In this document: positions 9,429-19,869 of the stretch, piece after piece
Numbering within the stretch: position 1 is the stretch's first letter
Layout of the letters: each line of letters opens with the position of its first letter
Notes under the pieces: generated by a model
The model's input: the letters and a program-made list of their open reading frames with translations, nothing else
What the model was told of the DNA's origin: nothing
The model's database searches: none
From: Capronia americana
Lineage: Eukaryota; Ascomycota; Eurotiomycetes; Chaetothyriales; Herpotrichiellaceae
DNA: 64,000 bases
NCBI GenBank assembly: GCA_016110215.1
Contig: JADWQD010000002.1
Coordinates: forward strand, 2,046,001-2,110,000
Reading direction: 5' to 3'
Program-made: the position numbers and the translations under genes

Positions 9429-11242
9429 TTCGAATCGCTGCATCGAGGGTCGCCTTGAGATCAAGTGCCTATGGACTTTCAGGTGGTGGTGTCTGATCTT
9501 TCAGATGTTGTCCGAGTTCGTTTGGGGGTATCTGAAAGCCGTCCCAGATATTTCACTCAAGCAGCCTTGATTCTCGACCTTTGGATCTGGGACTGACTAC
9601 TTCGACCACCTAGACAGGCAAGTAGGCAGTAAAGTAGGTAGGGGCTATGTTTGATAGCCCTTGTCTGTGAGCCTGTCCGCCTCTCCGCCCGCCCCGTCTG
9701 CTCCGCCAAGAACCACGGCCTCTCGTTCCTGCTGCGCTGAGCGCCCTGCTCCGCCCCTGGCTGCCCTTTCAATGACCTGGGCGCAACCTCCCAGGCGGCT
9801 CAAATGACGACCTCTTCGGGGACCTTTGGGAACTGTGTAAAAGCCCTCACGCCAAGTTCGAGCAGGCACCAGTGTGGTGGAAAGCGGAGGGGCACAACAA
9901 GTCCGCCCGCGTTAACTGACTTTACGAAACCCCCCAAAGAACCTATCGACCCGTCCTCTCCCTTCACTCAGGAGGACTTGCGAGGGGTGTATTGTCTTGT
10001 ATTGTGGTGTCGTGTCGGGTCGTATAGTGTAGTGTAGTGAGTGGTGAGGAACCAATTTCAGCCTCACATGCAGTAAGTAATACGTCTGTCCCACAACGCA
10101 CAGATTACATATAAACGTAGGCACGTACTGTGTACACACTCCGAACTTTGTTGTGCTTGCACACTAGTAACGAGTCTTCGAGTGTGGACGCCCCCTCGAA
10201 GGCCCCCAGTCGATCCTTAAGTACTACTTACGTAGTCGGTAGTTAGTAGTATCACTTCCATATCGGAACGGACTCGGGCGCAAGCCTGTCTTGTCTGTCA
10301 TGTCTGTCATGCCTGTCTGCCTGGCTGCCTTTGCTCGCCCTGCCACGCGGCGTTTCAAGAAACGTCGGAGAAAAACAGGTTTGGGGGGATACGGATCGAG
10401 CAGGGGGCCATCTGCACAAATCCCATCACCATCATGTGATGCATTGATGCGTTGGAATGCATGGATGGGGATCGCGGACGGGCGTTTCGAGATATCAAAT
10501 CAGGAATGTGAATCAAGACCCTGGAACTCTTGGAACTTTGTCAGGCTCTGGAGGGAGGAGATCCCTGTGCATTCCCTGTCCTCGTCGTGTTCGTGTACGA
10601 GTATATCGGAACCTACTCGGTACGATTGTAGCCTTGGCTGAGAGAGGGACATCTACTACTCGTCCCCAGCACCAGAGAGATACGAGGGCTGAGGAATGAG
10701 CATGGGGAGTGAGGGAGTGTCCTTCTGGCGGGCACGCACGCGGGGCGATTGGCGGGGCCATGAGGGCGGTTGGCAAGTTCACCGACTGCGTACTGAACAT
10801 ATCTGCACTTCTACTTGTCGTTGACTCCCTAGACTGATCGGATGCATTAAGATATGGGGCTCATTCATGACTTATTAGGTGGAGTCTCTCCATCAGCCTG
10901 CAAGCCACGTACCTCGTACTTCCCATTCGATGTTGAGAGACTGGCTTGAGGCCCTCCTACCACCCTTCACAGAGAGGAGCAGTTTGCGAGAAATATCCAA
11001 GATTGATAAAGCACTCTATTAATTAATGACCCTCGTCAAGGCCTCATGGCACAGTCGTGATAAGTACATAGGCGCATGTACATGTCGCACGGACGCAAAA
11101 GTAAAGTGTACTCGACATGCAAGTGAAGTGAGGCACTCCCTGTCACCCCAGATCTTTATGCAAGGTCCAAGCAAAACGACAAAGATGCCACCACCACAGC
11201 AAAGGCACTCCTACCAAGCAGAAGAATCTCAAAAGAGTCGGA
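9429..11242. other. long intergenic region (~1.8 kb)
   Basis: No protein family or RNA gene was recognised on either strand. The region contains short low-complexity runs: GTAGG-type repeats near 9610-9645, a GTGTAGTGTAGTG run near 10025, and repeated TGTCTGTCATG units near 10290-10320. The open frames are short and compositionally unlike the neighbouring genes. It probably holds the promoter of the 8802-9428 gene and the 3' flank of the Src1 gene. Confidence 0.4.
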
Positions 11243-13646
11243 TCAATATATCGGCCGTCCTTCATCCCACCGCCTCACGTCCAAATTCGATCTGTCCTCG
11301 GGCTTCACCACACTATCCTCACCAGGGCTGCTACTTTCTCTGGCCCTTCCATCTGTGATCAGGCCGCCGGATCTTCTCCCCTCCAACCCCGGGGCGAGAT
11401 CCACAGGCCCAATCCACTCCCAAACACGACTGACTTCGCCAGTCTTGCCGCCTTCCCTATTGCCGGCCCGTACGTTCGAATTCCCTTCGACGATCCTCCG
11501 CACGCTTCGCCAGACTCGCTCACGCTCCGACGCACTGAACACGCTTCTGAGCACGTCATCTCTGAGCTGCCCAATGCTGATGAACGGCTCGGAAACGCGC
11601 CCATCTTGATTCAGGGAAGCTTGGGTGGCTAACCTATCTAGCGTCGTGGCCACGAGCCCCGGAATGCGTGCCGTGTTCTGCTTGTGGGTGATGATCTGGT
11701 TTCGACCATACGCTAATCCCGAAGCAAGCAGGATCAGAATTGCAATAGGGATTCGATTCTCTGCAACTGCTCGTAGTAGCGATCGTCGGATGGCGCAGGT
11801 AAAGGGGAGTCTTGCGAGGGAGGAGGAAGAGAGTAGCTGTCTTCCGGATCTGTTGTTGCAAGAACAGGACTTCGAGTCAGTCAGTGAATCGCTAAAGAAA
11901 GATTTGATGCATCCAGTCCTGAGCTTCAGGGATGGGAGCTTTGGTGGCAATAAGCACCAAGAGGAGGTGGGTAAAGAAATCAAGGTGCAGGCCAAGGGGA
12001 CGTTGAAGGGGGAGCGCGACTGGGTCGTCAACGAGGGTCATAGCAGGGATGCCAATAGCGGCCTGAGTGGGAGGGCAGGTACGGTTGTCAGCAGAAACGT
12101 ACCGATCCTGGGTAACCTGGACTTCATCTCTGCCCAATATGTCTCCAAGGGCGCCGCGCCACAGATCCTCAAATTCCTCGTCCGTCATGCCTCTTCGCTT
12201 CATCTTCGATACCGTCTTCTTGAGGTCTTCCTCTGTAATCTCCAGCTGTGGCTTTGAAGGCTTGGCCACAGCTTTGACCGCGTCAGCTTCCCGCGCGACT
12301 GGGTTTGAAGCGGTTGTGATTTCTTCGCCACACTCGTAGGAGGCTCTTCTTTCGCGAAGCTCCTCAATTGCTCGATCCGCGACGGCTTTGATTCTTCTCT
12401 GCTTCTCACTGTCTGGCTCGCATGTGGGAGGAAGTGGAAAAACCCCATTCAAGCTCAACGGATGTGGTTTCAGAACAAAGTCGTTCTCGCACTCCACGTC
12501 CATGTTCGGATAGCACACTGCATGCTGCGGGCAAGGTTCACAGCTGGGTTGAAAGTTCTCGTGCACCCATGCGGGAATGTGTGGATTGGATGCCAGCGAC
12601 CAGTTAGGTTCACCAACTCCACAGTAACCCACATTGATCTTCTCTTGTCGATACCATGCTCCCAGTGCGCCGAGAATCGTCGTGAGGATAGCCAGAGGAG
12701 CGGTCTTCGCTATAGGGCCGGTTGGTTTCTTCTTCTTTCGTCGGACAAGAGTAGATGTTCTGCCCGGCGCTAATTGGCCATTTTGCTCGTCCTCTGCAAG
12801 CTCACGGGCAGCATCTGGAGAAAACTCTTCCGTCGTTGTGATGCCGTCTTCCGTGGCCGTGGATGTGACTCTCGAGATAGGAAAGGAAACAGTCGATCGC
12901 GAAGGAGGTGAATCTTCTGGCTTCAGGGACGTAGATGTAGTCTGTCTGCGCTTGGTGGTGCTACTCGATGACAATGACTTCCGGGATCGTGAAGCAGATT
13001 TGCGCCGATCTGATGCAGATGGAGGGCTGGACCCGGATTGAAACGGGTTCTCGTCTGAGAAAGGGCTGGTGCCTGCTTCGAGTGACTCCCTCTTTAGTCT
13101 GGCATCTGGTTCCTCAATCTTAACCGCTGGTTCCAGGACTACCTGGGTGGGCGCACTCTTTCGTGGTCTGCGAACAGTGGATTTCGCTTCCTCCGGTTCT
13201 GTATGTTCAGTATCCGATGCGCGTGGCGTCCTTGTAGCGCTTCGTCTGCTTGGGGTTTTCGTTCTCTTAGAGGTGGACGGCGTTCGACCAACAGACTCCC
13301 CGGCTGTGAGGTCCGACTTGCTCTTCCTGCTGCGTGGTGTCCTGGGAGCGGGCGGCGGGGGCATCAGCTGTCTGTCATCGCCCTCATCGCCAGATATCGT
13401 GCTTTCTTGGCTGCTGGGCATGTCTGTTATGCCTTTGCTCGTGCGCCGGACTCTGGCTTGCGCCCTCAATAACTTTCCCCTCTTTGGCAGCACTTCGTTC
13501 TCGAGGATCTCCAACAGCTGGCTCTTCTTGGCCGAAGATGGGTAATGAATGTTTTGCGCAACAAGGATAGACCGCATGCGCGGGACCGTCAGTGAATTCA
13601 GGTCGAAGCCGGGTTGCAGATAGTAGAGTTCATCCTCGTCGGCCAT
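11243..13646 (-). CDS. SRC1: inner nuclear membrane protein Src1/Heh (Man1 family)
   Basis: LEM/HEH-family integral protein of the inner nuclear membrane; relatives tether chromatin (including rDNA in yeast) and act in nuclear pore quality control. The start is the ATG at 13646 (MADEDELYYLQPGFDLNSLT). Exon 1 runs 13646-12103 and exon 2 11849-11243, joined by a 253 bp intron (donor GTACGT, CTGAC branch about 25 nt before the acceptor). The spliced protein is about 716 residues. It has an N-terminal helix-extension-helix DNA-binding fold (~10-50), a long Ser/Thr/basic linker, TM1 (LAILTTILGALGAWY), a luminal Cys-rich region (PNWSLASNPH, PSCEPCPQHAVCYP), TM2 (IPIAILILLASGLAYG) and the MSC (Man1-Src1 C-terminal) domain ending RVWEWIGPVD. 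A second in-phase acceptor (exon from 11891) would add 14 residues. Without splicing, translation stops at 11892 and the MSC domain is lost. Confidence 0.88.
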
Positions 13647-14204
13647 GGTTGCGACGGCGGCCACAGGTCACTACTGTGGTCACTATTAAGCGACCACGTT
13701 CACCAGCAGTGCAGCGTCGGTCAGATAAGGTGGCAGTGTGATGCAAGATGGGACGAACTCAGCGGAGGAGGATAAATTGCCTCTGGGAGAGCGTCAAGTC
13801 CAAGATTGTAAACAATGGCGCATTTGCTTGCTGAGAGTGGGGCCAATCAAAAGGCGAGTTACGGGATCATGTGATCGGTTCCCTCCCAGACTTCCTATGA
13901 CGTAGGGCAGTGGTGATTCTTGCCAGAAAGCTAAGCAGCAAAACATCAAACTGTCACTGCGATTAGTTGAGAGGGTCAGCTTGAGGTGATCGCGTCTGCT
14001 TGAAGTAGATGGGTGTATATTCGTGTCATGAGTCTCAGGCTCAATACCTCTCCTGCCCGATCCAATCCTGAAATAGCCCAATAAGTGGAATTCTCAGCCA
14101 ACATGATGCAGTCGTAGTGCATATTCATACATTCAGTTCCGTGCCCTTCACTCTATGCCGTAACACGTCGCAGACATGTCTCGTAATGCAACGTTCGTAA
14201 TATT
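13647..14204. other. intergenic, SRC1 upstream region
   Basis: No gene was recognised. A minus-strand open frame at 13794-14081 lacks family resemblance. The region probably contains the SRC1 promoter and the 3' end of the following minus-strand gene. Confidence 0.4.
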
Positions 14205-15839
14205 CTACACTTCTCCCCAAGCTCCGCCACTTGCCAGAATGCTGCCACTTCCGACACTGCCTCCAATATCCCAGTAGTTTCGGCTTGAACCGCTCATGAC
14301 CAGCGAGGCTTTCCTGCTGCTGCGTACACTTTCGCTGGCACAGCTGCTTGCAGGTCTTTTAATACTTGTCCTTGACTCCCTTCGTACCCGTACAGGAGAT
14401 CGTTGAGCTCGAGCGATAAGAGGATGATGTTGTCGTATGATCGCCGTTCGTGTAGCTGCATCTTCAATCGGCTGTCTGGAGGCTTGTGGAGATTGTGCTG
14501 ATGATTTGCTCACGAACCTGTCTCTCAGATATCGAAAAACCATCTTCAGGTCGAGCTCTCTTTCCCAATATTCTCGCTCCCGCTGCAGGCTTCTGGAAGA
14601 ATTCAGTGGCGAGGTTGTTGAGACTGGGTCTTCTTCAAAGCCCCAGCTTTCCGCATGTGCTGGGTCTCGGACTGTTGGTGGGAAGTTGGGCGTCATCGCT
14701 GACGAGACAGTATCTTGGACTCGGGCATCCACCGTGTTCGGCACCGAGTTTTGTCTCTTGGGATGGGACATCAACACCGGCATGCCTGCATAATCGGGGC
14801 TTCGCGAGTAGGTTGCGAAAGCTCCTGGATGTGGTGATAGTTGATGCACGAAAACGCCCAGTTCGCGGGCAATGCGCTGGAGAAGCTTGTCCCTCCATGT
14901 TGAATCTTCAATGTTGCGACCCACAGGCATCTGCTCGGGTATTGTTGGTAGGGCATTGCTGGGCGACGGTCTCTGCTCGAATGCCTCTTCTGGTAAGGAT
15001 TCGCCAAAGATGACCGACAGAAGTGGCTCGTCAATGCCGATGACATCGCGGATAAATCTTCTCGTAATGCGGCGCCAGAATGGTTCTGATTCCTCGGACT
15101 CTTCACTTGGCCGGGACAAATAATCGCTTTGCTTGGGTGTCGTCCCAAGCACGTCCTCGTTGATAGAGGCAAGCGTCTCTTGATATGTGGATTGACGCGA
15201 TCCTCGCCTTAGCCGGCTTCGAGTCTCTCGCTCCACTTCATCCAGTAACGCTTGGCTCTGTTCAATTCGCCATTTCTCTATTCTCATCCTCTTTTCTTCG
15301 CTTGCCTGGGCCTCGATCTCGTCGATGGTATCCAGCCTTCGCTGCACGCTTGACGGCCGGCGATGATGTCCATCATGCTTTCGTTTCGGGTTGTATGCTT
15401 CGTGTTGCCATAATTGCTCTAGCACCGGTGGGCTCGAGGCCTGGAAGGAGCCCAGGCCATCGTGGGCTGGTAATACCGCACCCTGGGTCTGGTTGGAAAT
15501 GATAGGGTATAGGGGAGATTCTCTGAAAGCATGCAGTCCATCATCGAGGCTGTCTAGCTCGCCGTCTTCCGTGACTTCTTCATCAAAGACCGACGACTCA
15601 AGTCTGCCTGACCGTCCAGCGGTATTCAACGATATGTCGCTTGCTCTTGATACTCCTGCGGTTTGACTCGTCTGTGTTCTGGTGATGGTTGACTCTGCGG
15701 TGCTGGGGGAGAAAAGTACCCATTCTTGTGATTCTGAAATCGGTGTTGGCTGTAGACGTGTCTGCGATGATGATTCTAGTGACTGGGTTGCGTTGATGGC
15801 GATTGGACGTGGGGCCGCGGACTGCTGTTGGAACGCCAT
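14205..15839 (-). CDS. conserved ascomycete protein of unknown function
   Basis: Single exon, 544 residues from the ATG at 15839 (MAFQQQSAAPRPIAINATQS); the frame continues upstream only to a TTG. The protein is mostly disordered and Ser/Gln/Pro-rich. A short predicted helical, charged segment lies around residues 165-220 (RRLDTIDEIEAQASEEKRMR onwards). A more ordered block contains EPFWRRITRRFIRDVIGIDE, followed by ESLPEEAFEQ. It ends in a basic serine-rich tail closing with RNYWDIGGSVGSGSILASGG and AWGEV, the kind of conserved C-terminal signature seen in Pezizomycotina orthologues (recollection, not searched). No enzyme motif, signal peptide or membrane segment is visible. Function unknown. 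Confidence 0.7.
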   Translation of the reverse strand: MAFQQQSAAPRPIAINATQSLESSSQTRLQPTPISESQEWVLFSPSTAESTITRTQTSQTAGVSRASDISLNTAGRSGRLESSVFDEEVTEDGELDSLDDGLHAFRESPLYPIISNQTQGAVLPAHDGLGSFQASSPPVLEQLWQHEAYNPKRKHDGHHRRPSSVQRRLDTIDEIEAQASEEKRMRIEKWRIEQSQALLDEVERETRSRLRRGSRQSTYQETLASINEDVLGTTPKQSDYLSRPSEESEESEPFWRRITRRFIRDVIGIDEPLLSVIFGESLPEEAFEQRPSPSNALPTIPEQMPVGRNIEDSTWRDKLLQRIARELGVFVHQLSPHPGAFATYSRSPDYAGMPVLMSHPKRQNSVPNTVDARVQDTVSSAMTPNFPPTVRDPAHAESWGFEEDPVSTTSPLNSSRSLQREREYWERELDLKMVFRYLRDRFVSKSSAQSPQASRQPIEDAATRTAIIRQHHPLIARAQRSPVRVRRESRTSIKRPASSCASESVRSSRKASLVMSGSSRNYWDIGGSVGSGSILASGGAWGEV

Positions 15840-17362
15840 GATTCCCAACCCGCGGGCCGTATAGGGAGGGTCGTGCTACTGGGTGCACGAACTATACAAT
15901 TTCTCCAGAACCGTGGTCAAGGTATGCGATGGGAGGAATGCTTGACTCGATAATAGATGACAAAGAGTCGCGGTGTTTGTGTCGTCAGTCTTCTTTGTCT
16001 CCCCTCGGTCACGGCTCGGAGTTGTATGCCCTGTTCAGGTGGAGGTCCAGCTCCGATTGAGGAGAAGGGCGATCAAGTATATGCTCTTTCGGGAAATTTA
16101 GGGTCAGATGGTCGGTCCACAGGGGTTAGGATAGAGGCTCTGCTTGGAATAAAGTGGTTAATGTATTAATGGTAATCGTTGAGGAGTGAAGGAAGGGGGA
16201 AAGGGTGATGGACAAAAGGAGGAAGCAGGTTGTATCGCGCTGCACTCTCAGTTTGGTTGGGAGTGTGACACGTCCTACTTCCGAGTACTGTGTAACTCGT
16301 AATGGTTGATAGAACAGCTGGAAGGACTCCCCGAAACAGGATGGAGCGAACCCAGCCGCAGGTGACAGATGACCAAACGCTGCGGCGACAGGCGGGATGC
16401 ATGACGATATGCGAGATCCCCTTGTAGGTCATACTGCTATCAGAGGCCTTTTCTGCCCTCCGCTCCCGGCTTAGCCTTCCCATGCCTTCGGCACGTTGGC
16501 TGAAAGATAAGAATCCGAGCGATCTCCCACATCTCCCATCTGTCGCCGCCTAAACGTGCCAGGGCCCTCGCTGAATCCCACGCCCTTTTGGTCAAGGCGC
16601 TCGTAAATAGTTTTGCTGCGGATTCGGGCGGCTTTTCTGACTAACACTCCCTGATAAAATGCGCACCACTTTGTGATAAAAAACACGTGAGCCTTCTTTC
16701 ACTTTCTGTTTCCTCTGCCCTGTTCGAAAAACATTGCCGCTTTCTGCTGCATCTGTAAGGCTGCGAGGGGCCTTTGGGCTCAACATGCATGTGCTTAGCG
16801 CTCTGGGGCCGGGATTAAAAATTGTTGTTCAGGCACGCAATCTGACGTTTGGATTGTGGAATCAAACCATTCGGCTTCGGTCACTTTCGCTGAAGAGAGA
16901 ATGATCATTTCGAGCCTCAGGAAGTGGATCATCTGTCGCATCGCCACTCTTTGTTCTCGTCAATATCATCATGAACGGGCCATGATAATTGTGGCTCGAC
17001 CCCGACATAACATCCAGACAGTATTCTAGGCTTGGTTGCATCATTTTCGTCGTTCTGAACCGCGCACTGAGCCGCGTTCTTCAGCCGGAGGACAGTGTAA
17101 AACTTGGACTCTTATTGTTACGGGCACATTTTCGTTGTCTATCCTTGTTGGAGGAACTCAAATGCACTCTCCCTATGGACTTGTCGGAATTCATTTGCCA
17201 GCTTCTAACTGTTCTCCTCGCGCTGAGCGAGAGCTCGCCTGGCAACACACTAGACACTCCCAAATAACCGTTCGTCTTGGCTATTGCTAGTGACCTGCGC
17301 TTTGCAATCCACTTTCATTCTCGCCAACACATCCGTATGGTCCGGGTACATTGACGTGACAT
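15840..17362. other. intergenic region (~1.5 kb)
   Basis: No protein or RNA family was recognised. The short open frames on both strands (for example 16166-16483 and 16989-17267) are unconvincing. It should hold the promoter of the 14205-15839 gene and the RPL10 terminator. Confidence 0.4.
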
Positions 17363-18192
17363 CTATGCCTCAGCAGCAATCTCGCTGCCACCCTCATAAG
17401 CACCTGGGAATCGCTTCACATTTTGTTCGATGCTGCCCTTATTCCTCAAGAACTGAACGTAGGCGCCATCAATCAAAACACGACCCTCCTGCTTGAGTTT
17501 GACATATTCGTCGCGTCTGAGCGGTGTGAAACCCCAGTTCTTGCTGACGATGATCTTCTGACGACCGGGGAACTTGTACATGGACCGTCGCAGAGCCTCG
17601 ATAGCAGTAGCACGGTGGGCGTCTCGGGTTCGGACAGAGAGAAGGATTTGGCCAATGTTGACACGGGCGACGGTGCCATTAGGCTTGCCCCATGCACCTC
17701 TCATACCGGTCTGAAGTCTATCGGCACCTGCGCAGGACAACATCTTGTTGATGCGGACGACATGGTATGGGTGGGCTCGGATACGGAGATGGAAACCTTC
17801 TTTGCCGGCAATCTTGACGAGATACCTAGTACTTGTGTTAGCCATGACCGGTCTTCCTAGAATCATTGAAGACGTACTTGTTGGCGCAGATACGTGCGGC
17901 TTCGAGGGCTTCGGAGCTCAGTTGTTCGTACTCATTCGAAACCATGTGGACGCAGAGGGGAAACTCGTCGACATTGGCGCGCTTTCGTCCGAGGTCGAAG
18001 ATACGAATCTTGGGGTCTGGTACACCACGGTTGAATCGAGACTTGGCTGCGAATCTCTGTTAGCATGTACCGATGTTGGCAGAACAATAAGTTGACTGCG
18101 TGAAAGACGGTGCGGTCTTTCGAAGAGCAGGGGAACTCACGATAAGGCTTGTTCTTGCAGTAGCGGTAGCAACGAGCAGGTCTTCTGGCCAT
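17363..18192 (-). CDS. RPL10: 60S ribosomal protein uL16 (L10)
   Basis: Component of the large ribosomal subunit; its loading is a late cytoplasmic maturation step and its loop reaches towards the P site (family knowledge). Three exons: 18192-18141, 18046-17878 and 17825-17363. The introns are 94 and 52 bp, with donors GTGAGT and GTACGT. The product is 227 residues, normal for the family. Splicing restores KNKPY-PKSRFNRG and ICANK-YLVK exactly. Visible hallmarks are the [17 protein letters not shown] start, the P-site loop [19 protein letters not shown] and [15 protein letters not shown]. It lies in tandem just downstream of the eL30 gene on the same strand, but they are separate transcription units, about 530 bp apart. 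Confidence 0.97.
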
Positions 18193-18722
18193 TGTAGCAG
18201 TTTACGGATTGAATTGCACTTCTTGCGAACAATGTGTTTAGGGAAGAAGTTGAAGAGGCGACGATGACCCTTTGTACAGACTGTGATGAATTTGGATTTC
18301 AAAGCGAAATGCCAAGCAAGTGGGCGATGCGGTCGTGTGCGGTTTGCGCCACTCAAAGCCCGCACAACTTGCCATTTGAGTCACAACTCGGCTTCGGCAG
18401 ATTTTGGAGCCGGGTTACTTCCCAGCGGCCTGATGTTAATTACGGTCTATAGATTCGAATTTACTCCGTACTTGTACAGACACGAGAATATCAAGCATAT
18501 CAGAAGCAGAAGCAGAACGTCTAAACCGAATAGTAGAAGAATGTTGACGTTGAGATCAAGCTCTGTATTCACTGCGAATCTCTTCAATTTTTTGTTTCCT
18601 GTCGTGGGACTCGCGCGAGCATTTGTTGTCTCAACTGCCTTCCTTGAAAGCAAGTGCTTTTGGAATTCTCATTACATGACAAGCATCGGTTTCATCGTCC
18701 GCATTTTGCTTGGCCCACTCGC
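18193..18722. other. intergenic between RPL30 and RPL10
   Basis: About 530 bp that should carry the RPL30 terminator and the RPL10 promoter. The plus-strand frame at 18283-18789 is antisense and unsupported. No regulatory motif was assigned with confidence. Confidence 0.4.
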
Positions 18723-19192
18723 TTATGAAGCCGCGCCGAGGATATCGGAATCACCAGCGTCAAGGACGGCCATCGTTGAGCAACGGTAGAGTTTTCCACA
18801 AGCAGTGCCTAGTTCGATCTAGAACGGGGAAGATATTGTGTTAGCTGGTGTCCCTCCAGAGCATGAAAGAGCTCCTTCTCAGGGTCTTGTATGTTTTATA
18901 TCACTCACGTTGTTTCCAGCAAAATGGTGGACACTGGTCTTTGACAGCATGGAGTAGTATTCCAGCTCGCTCTTGCGGAGGGGAGGAGTGTTGCCAGCAA
19001 TGATGACGAGCTTGGCTTTGCCGGATCGGAGGCACTTGAGGGTTGACTTGTAACCCAGGGTGACTGTTCGAAGGAGTCAGACTTGCTTCGACCATACTGG
19101 CACGATGGGAAATCACCTTTACCGGACTTCATCACAAGCGCCAGGCGCGAGTTGATGCTGTCGGTGGTTTTCTTCGCTTTCTTCGGTGCCAT
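18723..19192 (-). CDS. RPL30: 60S ribosomal protein eL30
   Basis: Small RNA-binding protein of the large ribosomal subunit; in yeast it also binds its own transcript to autoregulate splicing (family knowledge). Three exons: 19192-19117, 19063-18909 and 18818-18723. The introns are 53 and 90 bp, with donors GTGATT and GTGAGT. The product is 108 residues, typical for eL30. The joins recover the family sequence: [74 protein letters not shown], ending [12 protein letters not shown]. The longest open frame only shows exon 1 followed by intron read-through, so this gene would be missed by ORF scanning. Confidence 0.96.
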
Positions 19193-19869
19193 CGTTGCGC
19201 TCTACTAGTTGTGGAAGTAGATCTGATTGAAGGGTGCGCTCCGGCAATTTGATGTTCGAAGGGTGTATTGTGAGGTGAAATCCGGGTGACTAGCGCAAAG
19301 CAGAGCGAAAATCCTATTGCAGTCAATGTGGCCTTGGCAGAAGGGTCGACCAAAAGGCTACAAGTGCAGTTGGGCCGATCACTGCTTCGGTTCACGTAGC
19401 AAACAAAGCGGCATTATTCATGCAGCTACTCACACGCAAGCAGGGGGCCTGTGGGCCTTGTTTCCGGCGCTCAAGTGCCTCGCAAGCAAGGGCTCGCGGC
19501 TCCGCTGGTGCTCCTGCTGTTTACCTTATTGCACGAGACTGGCATGTGTCCAAACAACCAGGACTCGTAATGTTGCACTCGAATTTGCCAGCTGAAGAGT
19601 CTACTCAGCATTATTCTGCATCTGTTTCCAAAACATCACCCATCACACGCGTCCAAGCTGAACTTCATTGAGGCGCAGGCTCGCTCTCTGACCAATACCA
19701 ACTTCTATTCCAATCTCCAGCCAATACCATCCACATACTCCGGCCTATTTATGTTGCAGTCAACAAACTGCACCTAAGCCCATCCACTCGGTAACTTGCG
19801 TCCTTTCACCCTTGCTTTCGTATCTCAACACGAGTCGATTGCTTGGCCATACGACCAGCAGCATTCACC
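19193..19869. promoter_or_regulatory. divergent promoter region, RPL30 (-) / coiled-coil gene (+)
   Basis: 677 bp separate two diverging start codons, so both promoters must lie here. No specific factor site was assigned. The open frames inside are short and unrecognised. Confidence 0.45.
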
